A stretch of 64,000 nt of DNA from Talpa occidentalis (GCF_014898055.3 NW_023601433.1:44139876-44203875); one strand, 5' to 3'; numbered from the stretch's first letter, positions 1 through 14,883 are shown. Numbers and translations: made by a program. Notes: generated by a model not told the origin, from the letters alone.

Positions 1-144
1 GCCACCCCTTGCTCCCCTCAGCAGTGTACTTCGTCAGTCTGCCTGTTCTACTCTGTGCTCTGGCTCTGATGAATTCTCTCACCCTCCCGCGCCTCTGACT
101 GTACCCAGTGCTTGTATAAATAAATGAATAAATCTTTAAAAAAC
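1..144 (+). mobile_element. tRNA-derived SINE, 3' part, cut by window edge
   Basis: Matches the 3' half of the SINE seen complete at 30320-30634: TGCTCCCCTCAGCAGTGTAC, then CTCTGGCTCTGATGAATTCT, CTGACTGTACCCAGTGCTTG and an AATAAATGAATAAATC tail. The tRNA-like head lies before base 1. Confidence 0.85.
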
Positions 145-240
145 AAAAAAGATAAGCACATGCAATTTGCAGCAACATGGATGGAGCCGGAAGGGATCAT
201 GCTCAGCAAAATAAGCCAGAAAGAAAAAGAAAAATACCGG
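145..240 (+). mobile_element. L1 3'-UTR fragment
   Basis: Nearly the same as 17417-17514 in the L1 further on (AGATAAGCACATGCAATTTG, GCAACATGGATGGAGC, GAAGGGATCATGCTCAGC, AAATACCG). It is wedged between two SINEs. A second A-rich piece at about 515-547 resembles the tail of the same L1, so the roughly 250 bp in between appears to be missing. Confidence 0.75.
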
Positions 241-242
241 AT

Positions 243-273
<31 letters not shown>

Positions 274-513
274 TTTGTACAAGCACTGGGTACAGTCAAA
301 AGCGCTGGAGGGTGAGAGAATTCACCAGAGCCAGAGCAGGGAGCAGAACAGGCAGACTGACGAAGTACACTGCTGAGAGGAGCAGTGGGCGGCAGGAGAG
401 GTATGCGCACCACGTGGGTCCCTCGCCCGGCAGCCAGGGATCGAACTGGTGCTGCAGAGGCTGCAGGCAGCTTCACAACCCAGCGCTCAACTGCTGCGCC
501 ACTGGGGAGGCCC
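241..513 (-). mobile_element. tRNA-derived SINE, full length
   Basis: Reverse orientation: (TTTA)n tail, CAAGCACTGGGTACAGTC, body, then the reversed tRNA-like head ending GCCACTGGGGAGGCC. It belongs to the GCACTGGGTACAGTC subfamily. No clear target-site duplication was found. Confidence 0.85.
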
Positions 514-3500
514 TAAAAATAAAATTTAAATTAAAAAAAAATAAATAAACACAGCTAAACTGGAAAGCAGTCCAAGAAAATCACCCAGAATACAACAAAG
601 AATAATAAAGATACGGGAAATAATCCAGAAAGGTTAAGAGACATGGAAGATGGGATGAATGATATCAACTAGATATTCAGGAGGCGTTCCGAGAAGAAGG
701 TCTTGACCATGATACCTAATTCTGATCAAGTTATAGAAGAGGTTTACAGCCGTAGGTCACACAGAAGTGTTACAGCTTTCATGTCTTGTCACAGCTCTTG
801 TTCTACAGTTGGAGTGTCACAGCAGAAGTATTATAGCAAAGGTTGAGTAGGGGCTGGAGGACTGCAGTCCATGGAAGGCAGACTCAAGGAGCACATGAGC
901 TGAATGCCCAAGAATCTCTGCAGGGAGCATGCTTATATAGACAAAAGGAGATGGGACTTATCTATTTTGTGCAAATTAAGTTGTCAGTAAGAGCAACTTT
1001 GATCGGTACAAGGTTTGTCAAGCTTTAATTTGTCATTTTCAATTCTACGCACTTTTTACTGGCGTGATTTCCTTTTCTTGGCTGTGGAAGCATCTGTCCA
1101 TGCCCCAACATTCCTGGGACATGAACATCCCAATTCTGTTTTGTTATACCCAAACTCAGGATCATTCCAAGTTCACTTTTCTTTTAAATTTTATTTATTA
1201 AAAGACTAGCATAGGGAGAAACATCCTTTTAAGAGAAAATAATATGAATTTTTCAAGATTTCTGAAAGACATGATTTCCTAGGTTCAGAAAGCTAATAAG
1301 TTGTGACCAGAATAAAATCAAAAATAAACCCACATATTTACACATAATGGTGAGGTTTCAAAACACTAGTAACAAGAAAAGATCTTTAAAACATTCAGAA
1401 ATAACAAGAAAGAATACATACTAATACCAGTATGACTAATAGATCTTCTCTAAGTAGCAACAATAGAAAAATATGTATTTCTCAGTATGCTTGTTTACAT
1501 TTTCTCTTTATTTCCTCCTCCCCTCCTTTATTCTCCTTGCCTCTCCTCTTTTCTTTCTTTCACCCACCCCACCCCCTACCTTTTTTAGTATATCTTTCTA
1601 GATGTATGCATTTTTTTATGTGTGGGTAGTTATTTAACTGCTGACTCCATTTTTAAAGTTTTTGAACTATTTGCTCTTCTTTTTCTTCTTAAGTTTTGGT
1701 GCTTTTACAGAAAATTACCTGTTTAAATTTTTTAATTTATTGGGACAAAGTTGTTCATGATTTTGCCTTATCATTTATGTTTTTTATAGTATTGTTTTTA
1801 TGATTCTACAGTCAGACCATAGAGTAACATGCATAAAAATCAAAGAAGCAATAAAATCAGATAACTGGTTTTAACATAAAATATGAAGACAGAATAGGAT
1901 CAGATATATCTGTCAGTTCACCCAAGACAAAGGCACATCAAATATATAATGACTTGAAAAAGTAAAGAATAAAAGAATGCAATTAAAGCAGAGGTTGTGG
2001 CTTAATATTATACAGATGAATCTGGGGCAAAACCCATTGGGATCAAGAACATTTTATAATGGTAAAGACTAAAATTCACAATGAAGATATAAATGTGAAT
2101 CCAGTAGATCACAATAAAACTCATACAGAAAAACATAAAAGGAAATTTGGTAAGAAATGAAACAGTAGTGTTAGAATATGTAATTTACTTTTCTTAGCTC
2201 ATGACCATTCAAGTAATCATAAATTAGGTAAAGATGGAGAAGATTTAAATACCATACTCAATAATGCTATCTAAATACATATTACAGAACACACACACAT
2301 ATGCTATATATGTACAGAAAATGGGGTGTGCTGATTGAAGGAGCCACAGGACATTGACAAACACTGATTATAAAATAGTCAATTAAAAAGCTCCCCCTTT
2401 CCGTAATCTCTACAATCCATCATAGTAGTTTAATTTCTGTGTAACAGGCTAGGTAATCAAGACCTTCCCTATGAAGAGTAACTAAGGAAAATTGGGTGAA
2501 ATAAAGAAATAAAACCCAATAAATGTCTTAAAAACTTCAAGGTAGGGAGGGATTCAGGTTAAAATTCAGGAAGGCAAATACCTGTGAACTTACACCTAAG
2601 TTCCCCTAAGAGTATTGACTGACCTGGAAGAAGGAACAGCCAGGTCCAGCTATGCTTTGTGGTCTTGAGGGAAAGGAAGTCAAAACCAAGCCTGTCATGG
2701 GTGGTTGTGTTTGACAAAGATCCCCTACCTTTGATTTAGGACACCACCCTGCCTAAGATAACAGAGAGCCGAACTAAACCAAGCCTCCAAGATGGTAGCA
2801 AGATTAGCAGTCACCTGAGTATCTGACCTCAGACAGAGGTCACCCAATCCGCTATACAACCCTGTGTCTTGTGTCCTCAGGAAACTTTCCATGTCAAGTC
2901 ATTATGAAGCAAATCACCAGAAAAAGGTCATTGGCTTTAAGAGAACTAATACGGTTATCAGTGGCAAAAATTAAAGATGAAAAAATTCATCTTAAATTAA
3001 AGACGAAAAGCAGACCCAGATGAACCTTATGTTTATATACAACTTAAAAGGTTAGTGTCCTGATATTAAGTTCTGACTGCTTTCTCATTATCCACATTTC
3101 TCTAAGCTTGACCTGCCCCTTGAATAGCTGGATCTACAATCCATTCATAACTCCAGCTTGGGTTTGCGGTACAAATAGATCACATCAAACTGCTTGTTCC
3201 AGCTGATCAGATGTCCTCATCAAAAATGGCATTACTTCTATGATAAATAGTCTCTGTGTGTGCAAAAATGGGAATTTGAAGTAGTGTAATTTTTTAAAAT
3301 CATTGTTAAATTATTAAGTTCCTCAAATGAAATCATGTAAGAGAGAAGGTGCCTGACATGGAGAGACAGCTCAGGAGGTGGAAGGCAGAGTTTGAAGGGA
3401 GAAAGCTAGCTTTGCTATCTACATGAGGGAAGGATGTTTCAGATTAAGTCAGCTTCTTGGAAAGACCCATTATTGGACTTTTAACAGGAGCATGTGCATA

Positions 3501-4734
3501 GCAATGAGCAGAGACTTTGCCAGATGAGTGCTGAAAAGAGTATACATGCAGATGCACACCTGACATACACCAGCATTCTGTGCTCCCCTTGAGATAGAAG
3601 AGTGAGATATGAGCCCCCATTTTCTCTTTGAGCAACAGAATTGATATTCATGCAATAGGACAGTTAAGGCAGAAATCCAATTACAGAGCTAATTAGCACC
3701 TTTGAATGGTAAGCACCAAATTTACAGATGGAAAGCACTGGAGACACGCTCAAATTACTCGGTATGGCTGACAGTTCACCTTCTTCGAGAGTCTGGTGGA
3801 GAGCCAGAGGCCCTGGGGTACACAGGAAAATCTGCTTAGTTCTTGCTGATCAGAATTTAACACTCTGCATCCCATAGCCTTTCAAAAAGATGGCTTTCCA
3901 GTTAACATAGTTTTAGAAGGTGTTTTAATTCCCTAAGGAGTTTGGTAAATGACTTTCTTTTGGTTTAATCCCACTTTAAAAATTGTTTATACTGCTTCTG
4001 AAAATTCCATTTGTCCTAGGTCTTAAGGTGAAATTAAAATTCCATTTAGGAACTGACTATGCCAACGAGGGATTTCAACTTTCATTAGAAAAAAACTTTG
4101 TTGTTTGCTTTATTTTCTGCCACCCTAGGCTCTTTTATTTTCAAAGCCAATCTGAGGGTATCTGGGAGGAAAATTGAGGTACCAACAGAACAGCTTGCTG
4201 GGGTTAACTGCCTTTTTGAGATGTAACAGAGTATTCCTTCTCTCCAATGCAACTGTGGAATCTGTTCTACAAAACTCAAATATGATCTTGCTTAGGTGGT
4301 TCTCAAATATCTGGGACATGTGAGGAAAAGAGAATTTTTTTTCTGAAAACACATTCTTCATTCAAATTATAGTTCCATCTTAGTATCTTTTTATCTGTTC
4401 TGATTCCCAACAGATAAGTTCATAAAAGAAATGTGCATCCTGAGATTTTTCCATAAGCACCATGACCAACATGTGCTCTTCCTTTATTAAGTCCTGCTCG
4501 ATAGGCCAATGATCATGTTTAAGTGTAATCTTGCAATAGCTAGTCTATTTTCTTCTTAGCATGTCTCATGAGAAAAAAAAATCAGATGTAACAGAATCTT
4601 TGACTCTCATTCATTCAATACTAAGTGACTAATACAGGACAATTATGAGCAAAAAGCTTGCCTCATGGATCTGTTGTAGGAGAGAAATAGCATCAAATAA
4701 TTGCTTAAAGAAATGTCAGATGTGATATGGATTG
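514..4734. other. Upstream intron, mostly unclassified
   Basis: AT-rich sequence with no exon that I can recognise. About 515-547 is an A-rich piece like an L1 tail. About 690-1040 contains TATA-like and CACAG-rich text that might be an old LTR, but no borders or TSD are visible. 2289-2312 holds a short CA/TA tract. None of the small open frames here resembles a protein I know. Confidence 0.5.
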
Positions 4735-4945
4735 AAGACACCAGAGCCAGTATACCTGGGTTCAAATACTGACTCTATCACCTGTTAGCTCTGACCTTGG
4801 GTACTTGATTTACTCTCACTTTGTTTTAGATTTTCTGTCTGGGAGAATGGGCATAATAATAGAACCTACCTAAGCAGGTAGGTGTGGGGATACAATGAAT
4901 TAATACATGTAAAGTATTTGCACAGGTAAGTGCTACCTAAATTTA
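4735..4945 (+). repeat. MIR SINE relic
   Basis: Reads like the MIR consensus in order: CCAGAGCCAGTATACCTGGG TTCAAATACTG, ACCTGTTAGCTCTGACCTTG GG, TCTGGGAGAATGGGCATAAT AATAGAACCTACCT, and AATTAATACATGTAAAGTAT. Old and diverged. Confidence 0.8.
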
Positions 4946-6397
4946 TAGACATCATCATTAGTAATATTAAGCATAAGAAATGCTCCAAGGGGGAAGTTCA
5001 GTAAATGACAGAGCACAGGACTCATGAACGCCTCCTAGAGCAGGCATCAGGGAAGACTTCCCAGAGGAGGTGATACTTGAGCTGGACTTGAAGGATGAGA
5101 GGAATAGATGAGGAAAAATGGGTGGCACTGGAAAGGGTGAACTCCAAGGTGAATGGGTTCTAAGGAGGGAGGGGTGACAGGTGTAGGATGTGGGGCACAT
5201 TGGAGACAGGGACAAAGAAGGCTAGCGTGGCTGGGGGATAGAAAGCAAGAGGCAAGAGATAGCAAAGGCCAGGGCAAGATATGCTAAAGATTAGTTTTTC
5301 TACACTTTATTAGGACCCTCATTGTGTTCAATGATATATTTCAACTGAAAGTCTTTATTAATGGCTTAGTTTTAAGCATATGAAATTGCCATTTGGGTAG
5401 GTTATAAGCAGTTGAATATCATTGATGGGATTTCATATTTCATTCCACAAAGGATGAGGAACCCACTGCTCAATATCTGAAATAACAAGACAGTCTTTCT
5501 GGTCAGGCACAGTCTTTCCAAGCAGAGTAGGCTATCATACTCATTGCTGGGTTTTGACGGTGCAAAGTTCAGGGGCTCAAGAATTTTTAGAAGCACAAGT
5601 GTGTTGATATCACCTGCACAGGTAATTACTTGGGGAGATTTGCTGTCACTACTCAGAAGTCTGGAGTACGTTTGTGTCTCACTTACTGATTTCCAGAAGC
5701 AGGGCGGTCACCAGGGATTGACTGACTTGCAAAAGCTGTGAACTGAGGATAGTTGTCAATATTGAAGAGATTTAAAACTGTTGCTGGTGACCCCTTGTTA
5801 CCAGAGCAACTGTTGATCTGTCTTCTTCTAAGTGTGAGAATTGTTTTTATTCTTGTGGTTCAACCCAAGAAAAGCTAATGAGAATGAACCCAGTTGGTGC
5901 AAAGCAAGTGGTGGAAACAGTGACTACTCACCACGATTTCCTGTGATCAATTTGAGAAGAAAGGTACCTGTGGGTGCCCTGCTCAGATTTTGAAAGTGAG
6001 TGACAGACCATTGGCAGTTCAAGTGCTTGCTATTTTTGTCATTCTGGTGCTAAAATCAATAGGGCACATTGTCAGTCTTCCAAATCCTGAGACCTAATAA
6101 TCACTTTCCCTACACTGAATGTTCAGCAGGTACATTCATAACTTGATAGAATTATAAGTTTCTTAGAGGTAGATCATGTAGGTGCACTTGGGATCAATCT
6201 TTACCTTCCTGTACCCTAATAATCACTTCTTGTACTTTTCTATGCCTTCTTCCCCCTCCTTTTTCTCTAACATAACATTGTTAAATAATACGCAAGCTAT
6301 AAGCCTGCATTTCCCATTCACACAGCTGATTCTGTAAGCCAGCTCTCATTGGTAGGGTTCTAATCATGATTTTTTACCCTTTTGTGGTCCCTGCTAG
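4946..6397. other. Upstream intron, ancient repeat and unique sequence
   Basis: 5010-5270 (GGGAAGACTTCCCAGAGGAG, ACTTGAGCTGGACTTGAAGG) resembles an ancient mammalian interspersed repeat of L2/MIR age. 6118-6222 is the first copy of a direct repeat whose second copy is at 7638-7743. No exon is recognised before the one at 6398. Confidence 0.45.
6118..6222 (+). repeat. Dispersed direct repeat, copy 1
   Basis: About 105 bp sharing ATTCATAACTTGATAGAATT, ATAAGTT and TAGGTGCACTTGGGATCAAT with 7638-7743. I do not recognise it as a known repeat family. Confidence 0.75.
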
Positions 6398-6456
6398 CAC
6401 AAGGCGTGTGGATAATTCCAACACAAGGCTGGTGGTCCAAATTGAAAAGGATCCAG
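6398..6456 (+). CDS. PCNX2: PCNX2 exon 1 of window (internal, 59 bp)
   Basis: Short internal coding exon. A pyrimidine-rich stretch ending CTGCTAG precedes it and the donor GTAAGA follows it. Read with one base completing an upstream codon, it gives TRRVDNSNTRLVVQIEKDP and leaves one base (G) that joins exon 2 to make the Gly of GNDDNNLNS. The product is a pecanex-like protein, a large multi-pass membrane protein; this stretch lies after the membrane region and just before the conserved C-terminal domain. The join to exon 2 is in frame and family-like. The acceptor is the least certain border of the nine exons, because the upstream exon is not visible and a second AG lies 9 bases further in. 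Exon numbering is local to this window. Confidence 0.7.
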
Positions 6457-8279
6457 GTAAGAAGACCACTTCCTTCTCTCTCTTTAAACTACTGATAGTT
6501 ACTTATTATGTTATCTAGATAAATTCTTTTAATCCAGAAAGGGGGATTAAGTACTCACACTTTTTAATCATTATGGAGACATGCATGCCTTGGTAAACAG
6601 GCTGACTGTAAAAATGAAATTATGCAAGTAGCTCGATCAAGCATCCTGATTTGGTTTGAAATGCATTTCTTTATTTTTTGGATTGATTAGGTCCCTGTTC
6701 ATTAATGAATGATTTTGTCAAGTAAGACATTTTAGTTTGTGTATGTTAGCATCAAATATAGACAATAAACCTGGGTATTAGTCTTTTAGCAAAAACTTAT
6801 TTGGAAAAACATCAGCATTATGATATCCTTAAAGGCAACCCATCCCAGGATCCAGCATCCGGAAGCCTTCAGAAACTTCATTCAATATCAAGCTATAGAA
6901 GGAGTTATCTGCTAGAAAATTGTTTCACTTTTTTCTTTCCATAATCTATCTCATCATCTCTCCTTTCCCCATATGTCACAGTGTAAATTTAAGTGTTCCT
7001 TTTTTTTATCCACCTCACTTTCTCCTCTGGGCTAGAAATTTTGTCTAGAAGAAATTGTACCATTCTCATTATCTACATTTGAATTACATATACATGATTG
7101 ATTTGAAAATACTTAGAGAGAGGTTTACTTTATTTTTCTGTTGAGTTTTATGTCAGTACAACCTGGTGCATCTCTGGGGCTCTATGACATTGCAGAGTCT
7201 TGAATATGAGGCATGTGGATAGTTTCCCAGGCACACCCTGCCTTTAGTTATCTGTAATTGTTATCTCACTTTAATCTAATTGTGCAGATATTGGTCAGTG
7301 TGTTCTAAGAAGATTTCCATTTTTAGTGGTTTAAACTTTTTTGTTTTATTTAAACATCAAGCAGGTTAAATAATTAAGCAAAAGTTAATTCCTTCATTGA
7401 GGTCTTTCTGATAAAGTGTCAGAGATTCAAAGTCATCTCTAATTAGTGTCTCGGGATGTATGCTGATTTATCATAGAAAATGAATATATTGGCTGGTCAA
7501 GCAGGCTTAATCTGCATAGAAGATTAAGTATACGGATACTTTCTTAGATGACATGACTCAGTGCATAGGACCACTTCTGCCCATTAATCATAATTAGGCT
7601 ATAAGTGCTCTAATTTCATTTCTACTTTTAGCTTTCATGAATGTCTAGCAAGCGCATTCGTAACTTGATAGAATTATAAGTTACTTAGAGATAGATCATA
7701 TAGGTGCACTTGGGATCAATTTTTACTTTCCTGTGCCCTTTGTGCCCAGGGTCCTGAGGTTACAGGTGGGGAGCTCTGTTCAACTCTGTAGATTTTATCT
7801 TCTATCTCCCAGCATCCCTCCAATAGATAGTCTCAGAGGGACCCTTGGGTTTGCTATAGGCATTTTCTCTTTTGGATATTTCTATACATCTCTGGCTTTC
7901 CAGGGCCATGACTTGATCCTCAAAGAAAAGGTATTCCCTAAAATAAAAGTATAGAATGCAGACCTCTCCAGTCCCTCTCAGCACTTCCTCTAGCCCAAGC
8001 ACATCAACCAAGAGGACTTCCCAGTTCACCTTGTCTTCTCTTCCGTGGTTTCTATTCTTAGTCATGAAAGCCCCAATAGAGAGAGTGAAATGAGTCAGGA
8101 CCCAGCAGGAGATTAAAAAGAAATATACCTTTAATTCCCAATTCCTCAATTCTGTGCCCCCTGAAATGCATACCTTCTGTGGGGAAGCAGGGTATACCAT
8201 CCTTCCGTCTCCTTTACTATATCCTTCCTTCACTCTTCCTTTGGTGTCATCACCCATTCAATTGGAAGACTAAAATCAA
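6457..8279. other. Intron between exons 1 and 2, first part
   Basis: AT-rich intron with no recognised repeat apart from the direct-repeat copy at 7638-7743. An open frame of 151 codons on the minus strand (7802-8257) has no family resemblance and no flanking signals; it was not called a gene. Confidence 0.5.
7638..7743 (+). repeat. Dispersed direct repeat, copy 2
   Basis: Second copy of the 6118-6222 sequence in the same orientation, about 1.5 kb downstream in the intron between exons 1 and 2 (copy 1 lies before exon 1, so exon 1 is between them). About 85-90% identical by eye. Confidence 0.75.
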
Positions 8280-8988
8280 ACAAGCAAGAAATAGCTGATA
8301 ATACCAAGTCCTGGCAAGGATGCACTGGAAGTCTTGGTCACTGTGAAGTAGAAACTGCAGCCACTTTGGAAAACAGTGATCCCACTCCTGGGTATTGGCT
8401 CAAGAGAAACAAAAACTTACATAAACTTCCATTTGTGAATATTTTTAGTGGATTTAGCCATAATCACCAAATCAGGAAAGAACTTCAATGGCTAAACTAA
8501 CTATAGCACAGCTTACACAGGAACACTGCTCACCAGTGAAGCAAAACCAGCTGCTGTATGTGCAAAGGTATTCTTTAATCTCAGATGCATTATTTGAAGC
8601 TGTGGCTACATGACTATATGGATTTTTTTAAAGATTTATTTATTTATGCATACAAGAACTGGGGTACAGGCCAGAGGTGCGAGGGGGCGGGTGTGGGGTG
8701 GTGAGAGGATTCACCAGAGACAGAGTGGGAAACAGAACAGGCAGATTGACTGAAATACACTGCTGAGAGGAGCAGCGGAGCGAGTCAGGAGATGGCTGCT
8801 GCACCATGTGGGTTGTTCCCTGGCCGGATATCGAACTTGTGTGGTAGTGGCTGCAGATAGCTTCATAGCTTGCTTCTTAACCCCTTGTGCCACCAGGGAG
8901 GCCCTATATGGATTTTTTAAGACTCACGGGATTATACACTAAAAAGGGTGAATTTTATTCTGCATAAATTACTCCAATAAATCTGAGC

Positions 8989-8990
<2 letters not shown>
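8280..8990 (+). mobile_element. Old L1 3' end, interrupted by a SINE
   Basis: ORF2-end and 3'-UTR type text: GGCAAGGATGCACTGG, AACTGCAGCCACTTTGGAAA, CAGTGATCCCACTCCTGGGT, then after the SINE CTAAAAAGGGTGAATTTTAT and CTCCAATAAATCTGAG. Strongly diverged. The SINE at 8629-8904 splits it. Confidence 0.75.
8615..8918 (-). mobile_element. tRNA-derived SINE (AAGAACTGGGG subfamily) with TSD
   Basis: SINE body 8629-8904 in reverse orientation, flanked by the direct repeat TATATGGATTTTTT at 8615-8628 and 8905-8918. It carries the GCATACAAGAACTGGGGTAC and GAGGATTCACCAGAGACAGA variants that mark the older of the two subfamilies in this window. Confidence 0.92.

Positions 8991-9015
<25 letters not shown>
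8991..9015. repeat. (TA)n microsatellite
   Basis: Pure TA run of about 12 units next to the 3' end of the old L1. Confidence 0.95.
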
Positions 9016-11242
<2,227 letters not shown>

Positions 11243-11560
11243 AGTCTTTTGGTTCTTTCTTTATTTTTTTAAAAGATTTATTTATCTATTTATACATACA
11301 AGCACTGGGTACAGTCAGAAGCGTGGGAGGGCGAGAGAATTCACCAGAGCCAGAGCGGGGAGCAGAGCAGGCAGAAGGACCGAAGTACACTGCTGAGGGG
11401 AGCAGCAGGCGGCAGGAGAGGTCTGCGTGCCATGCGGGACCCTCCTCCGATGGCCGGGGAGCAGCCGGGGATGGAACCGGCGCCGCAGAGGCCGCGGGCA
11501 GCCTCGCAACCCAGCGCTCAACCGCTGAGCCACCGGGGAGGCCCAGTCTTTTGGTTCTTT
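11243..11560 (-). mobile_element. Young tRNA-derived SINE with TSD
   Basis: SINE 11258-11544, reverse orientation, between copies of AGTCTTTTGGTTCTT at 11243-11257 and 11545-11559. It carries the full GC-rich body (CGCCGCAGAGGCCGCGGGCA) and a head ending GCCACCGGGGAGGCCC. The intact CpG sites suggest it is young. Confidence 0.93.
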
Positions 11561-12344
11561 AGATGATACATACTAACTATTAGTTTTGTGACTAATAATA
11601 GCCATTCTTTTAAATAGCATTCCTAAATAAATTTGTACATAAGTTTTGTTTTTCTAGAGCAGTGGGTTCTGTGATTCAGGTGTGTATTCTGTGTATCTTT
11701 CCACACTTCAGGAATGTAATTTAGGGAGATTATTTTGGAAACAGTTATTGGACCATGCGAATAATGCTTAGTTAGCTTCTACAGTACAATCCAAAAAATG
11801 ATATGCCCTTGAAATTTTGCACAAATGTTAGAAAATGTCATAGGAAAAGTGGCAGAAATTAAGTGTCTCCCGTGTAAGAACACAATAGAAATGTCTGTCT
11901 TGTGAATTTTTGTTTTTTCCTAGAATTCAAAGGAAGAACTTTAGAGTTAATCTTATGGAATCTGAGTTACAGTTTCTATCATAAGTCTTCTGTGGCTGCT
12001 TCTTTAGGAAACTAGTCTTTGACTTAGAAGATTCAAAGTCAATGAGCTTTTGGAAGTTTGCAGTACTTGACCGCTCTGTCTGTGTCTTTCTCCTCATAAA
12101 TAGGGGTTCTTCTTAATCTACCGCATTCAATGTTTTGACCTCACCTTATATAAATTTTTTTCTTTTGGGGGGCGGACAAACCAACCACAATAGAATTGAA
12201 ATTTGTCATCCTGAGATGACATGGGTGTATTCCTTTTCACTATTACGTTGTTGGCTGGGAGTTCTGCCCATCTTAGACCACATTGCTCATACAGCTGCGT
12301 TCAGTTGGCAGCTGAAAGTCCAAGGGGTCGCATCTGGAGCTGTT
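11561..12344. other. Intron, unclassified
   Basis: AT-rich intron sequence between two SINEs; nothing recognised. Confidence 0.45.
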
Positions 12345-12649
12345 TCCAATCCTGCTATTTTTTTTTAAGATTTATTTATTTATGCATACAAGAACCAGAG
12401 TATAGGCCAGAGGCATGGTGGGGGGAGTGAGAGGATTCACCAGAGATAGAGCGGGGAACAGAACAGGCAGAGTAACTGAAATACACTGCTGAGGGGAGCA
12501 GCGGGTGAGACAGGAGAGGTCTGCTGTGCCATGTGGGTCACCTCCCTGGCCATCTGGGGATCGAACTCATGCTGAAGTGACTGCGGACAGCTCCGTAGGT
12601 TGCATCCTAACCCCTTGAGCCACCAGGGAGGCCTCTCCAATCTTGCTAT
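12345..12649 (-). mobile_element. tRNA-derived SINE (older subfamily) with TSD
   Basis: SINE 12359-12635, reverse orientation, flanked by TCCAATCCTGCTAT at 12345-12358 and TCCAATCTTGCTAT at 12636-12649 (one mismatch). Older subfamily text: CATACAAGAACCAGAGTATA and GAGAGGATTCACCAGAGATA. Confidence 0.9.
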
Positions 12650-14595
12650 CTTGACCCTCCTTCAGTAGTTGCTCAGCCTCCAGCTGGCTGGATGAGGCAT
12701 CTTCATGGCAGGTGGTCTCAGGGTTAAGAATAGGAGAACACAGGTACTAAGAGGCCTCTTACTGTCCAGCCTCCAGGACAGGCACAATAGGCCAAAGTAA
12801 TTCCCTAGAACAGCTCAGATTCAAGTGGCAGAAAAGGGGCCTCATCATGTTACATGACAGACTGGAAGCCAATCTCATAACAATATACCATACTCCTGAT
12901 ATTCCATCACGTAAAATGTGGCAGGAAACTCAGAACTTATATGCATGCATGTGGTGGGCATGAGGCAGAGGCCTTGGAGTTTTCCTGCCTCCTGCCAATC
13001 ACAGTTGAAATGTAAGCTGGCTGTAAGGGTGAAGTAAGCACAAAATGACATCTTGAGTTGAAAACGCCAATAAATGGCCCTGATACCACCCACTCTGGTA
13101 CACCACATTTTCTTTGACCTACCTCTACCGTAGTTGGAACACAGAGCTATTAAGAGAGCATGTAGCTTGACAAAATCTAAATTATGCTTTTGTTGCAGGA
13201 AGAATCCAGCTGACCTAAAATGAATGTACTGTTCCCTATCTTTTCATGGCATCTAATCTATTTTCCCAGGGAAGATCTGCTTTCTGTCACTTCCTTGGAT
13301 ATTGTCCTAAGATTGCTCTTCAGCATTTCACTTTTCTATCCAATTCCCTATTTTTTCAAATAGTAGGCTTTATTTTGGTCAAATTTAACCTACTTTGGCA
13401 CATATGTGTTGTTTCTCCCTCCCACAGAGTACTTGCAGTCATCAGTGGGGAAATGACTGGCTCACAGCATGGGCTGACTCAGGAAATAGCCACTATTCCT
13501 TGGGAAGCCAGCCTCCCCCAAGCCAGGGAGCAAGGAGGCCTGTCTCTCTCTTTCTCCCTAAGAAGTATGCATTTATATCAAGAGGAATTCTTAGTTTCAA
13601 GCAACAGAAATCAACTCTAAGTTAAGTAAGAGATGGGTTTATTGGAAGGTAATATTGCACAGAGCACAGACTTTCTGAGAAGACCAGAGAAGCAGGCCAG
13701 GTGCTGTCAGACAGAGCAGCATCTAAAATCACACAGTAGTACTGATCTGTGAAGTGGTTACACCTTGATTGGTGGACCCGAGCACTACCTTCACCTCATG
13801 GACACCTGGACCTTGGGTACTGGACTCTGCTGCTACAGGTGCTGCCTCTGGAAACTGGATGAACATCCCCTCCACCAACTCCTTTCCAGAATCCTTCCAT
13901 GCAAGCCTTACTTCTTTGGGTCACCACCTCATTTGTCAATATCTGATCAATAAAGCTGAGATCACACACATGTACTGCAAATGCAAGCGAGAGTGGGAGA
14001 GAGAGCTTTTGACTTGTCAGTTCCTATTATGGGAGGTGATCTCTGCCTCTCTCCAAGACTCATTATGTGGGTGCTTTCATTGGAATCACAATAACTACTC
14101 TAATAGTTCAGCATCAACTATCAATGACCACAGCATATATTTATTTTGTACTCACATAGAGTCCAATGAATGAGAGCTAGGGATTGGTAAAGTAATTCTG
14201 GCTAATGAAATCATTGCTTATTCCTTAGCACATTGCTCTGAGGTCTCTCTGAGCTTCCATATCAAGCTGGCAGAGAATGGAGGATTGCATGGAAGATTGT
14301 TACAGGTCAGGCCTGAGCCTGTGATTTATCACTTGCTCTTGTACTCTGTGGTCCAGAATGGACACAACTGCAAGAGAAACTGGGGAATTTTGTCTGCATA
14401 CCGGGAGGAAATATAAAAGGGTTTCTATTTCAAAAATTAGCTTGTTTCTGCCATAGTGGGTAATTTTCTAAACATGGTATGGGGATAGGCTCCTGGGTAA
14501 CCCAAAGATTAATAAAAGTTCAGGACTCATCCAATTTCCATTGAGCAGTACTACAGTAAAGGACTGATACAAATTTGTTTATTTTTATTATCATT
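12650..14595. other. Intron, unclassified
   Basis: About 2 kb with no exon or repeat that I can name. Open frames at 13246-13620 and 13769-14173 have no recognisable product and no splice context. Confidence 0.4.
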
Positions 14596-14840
14596 TTTAA
14601 GACATTTATTTATGCATAGAAGAACTGAGGTATAGGCGAGAGATGTGGGGGGTGAGAGGATTCACCAGAGACAGAATGGGAAGCAGAACAGGCGAATCTA
14701 CTGAAATACACTGCAGAGGGGAGCAGCAAGCATGACTATAGAATGTCTGTTGCCTGTGGGTTAGCTCCCTGGCTGGGGATTGAACTCAGCTGTAGTAGTG
14801 ATAGTGCTGAGACTTAACCCCTAGGCCACCAGGGAGACCC
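14596..14840 (-). mobile_element. tRNA-derived SINE (older subfamily), diverged
   Basis: Reverse orientation: TTTATGCATAGAAGAACTGA GG, GAGAGGATTCACCAGAGACA, CTGAAATACACTGCAGAGGG and head remnant GGCCACCAGGGAGACCC. No clear TSD. It lies 43 bp before the twin-primed L1. Confidence 0.85.
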
Positions 14841-14883
14841 CTGTTAAAATTTAAATCACTATAAACAAGAAAGGCATGTCTTT

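Noticed and set aside
7802..8257. 151-codon minus-strand open frame
   Set aside because: No recognisable domain, no splice or promoter context and intron-like composition. Such lengths occur by chance in 64 kb.
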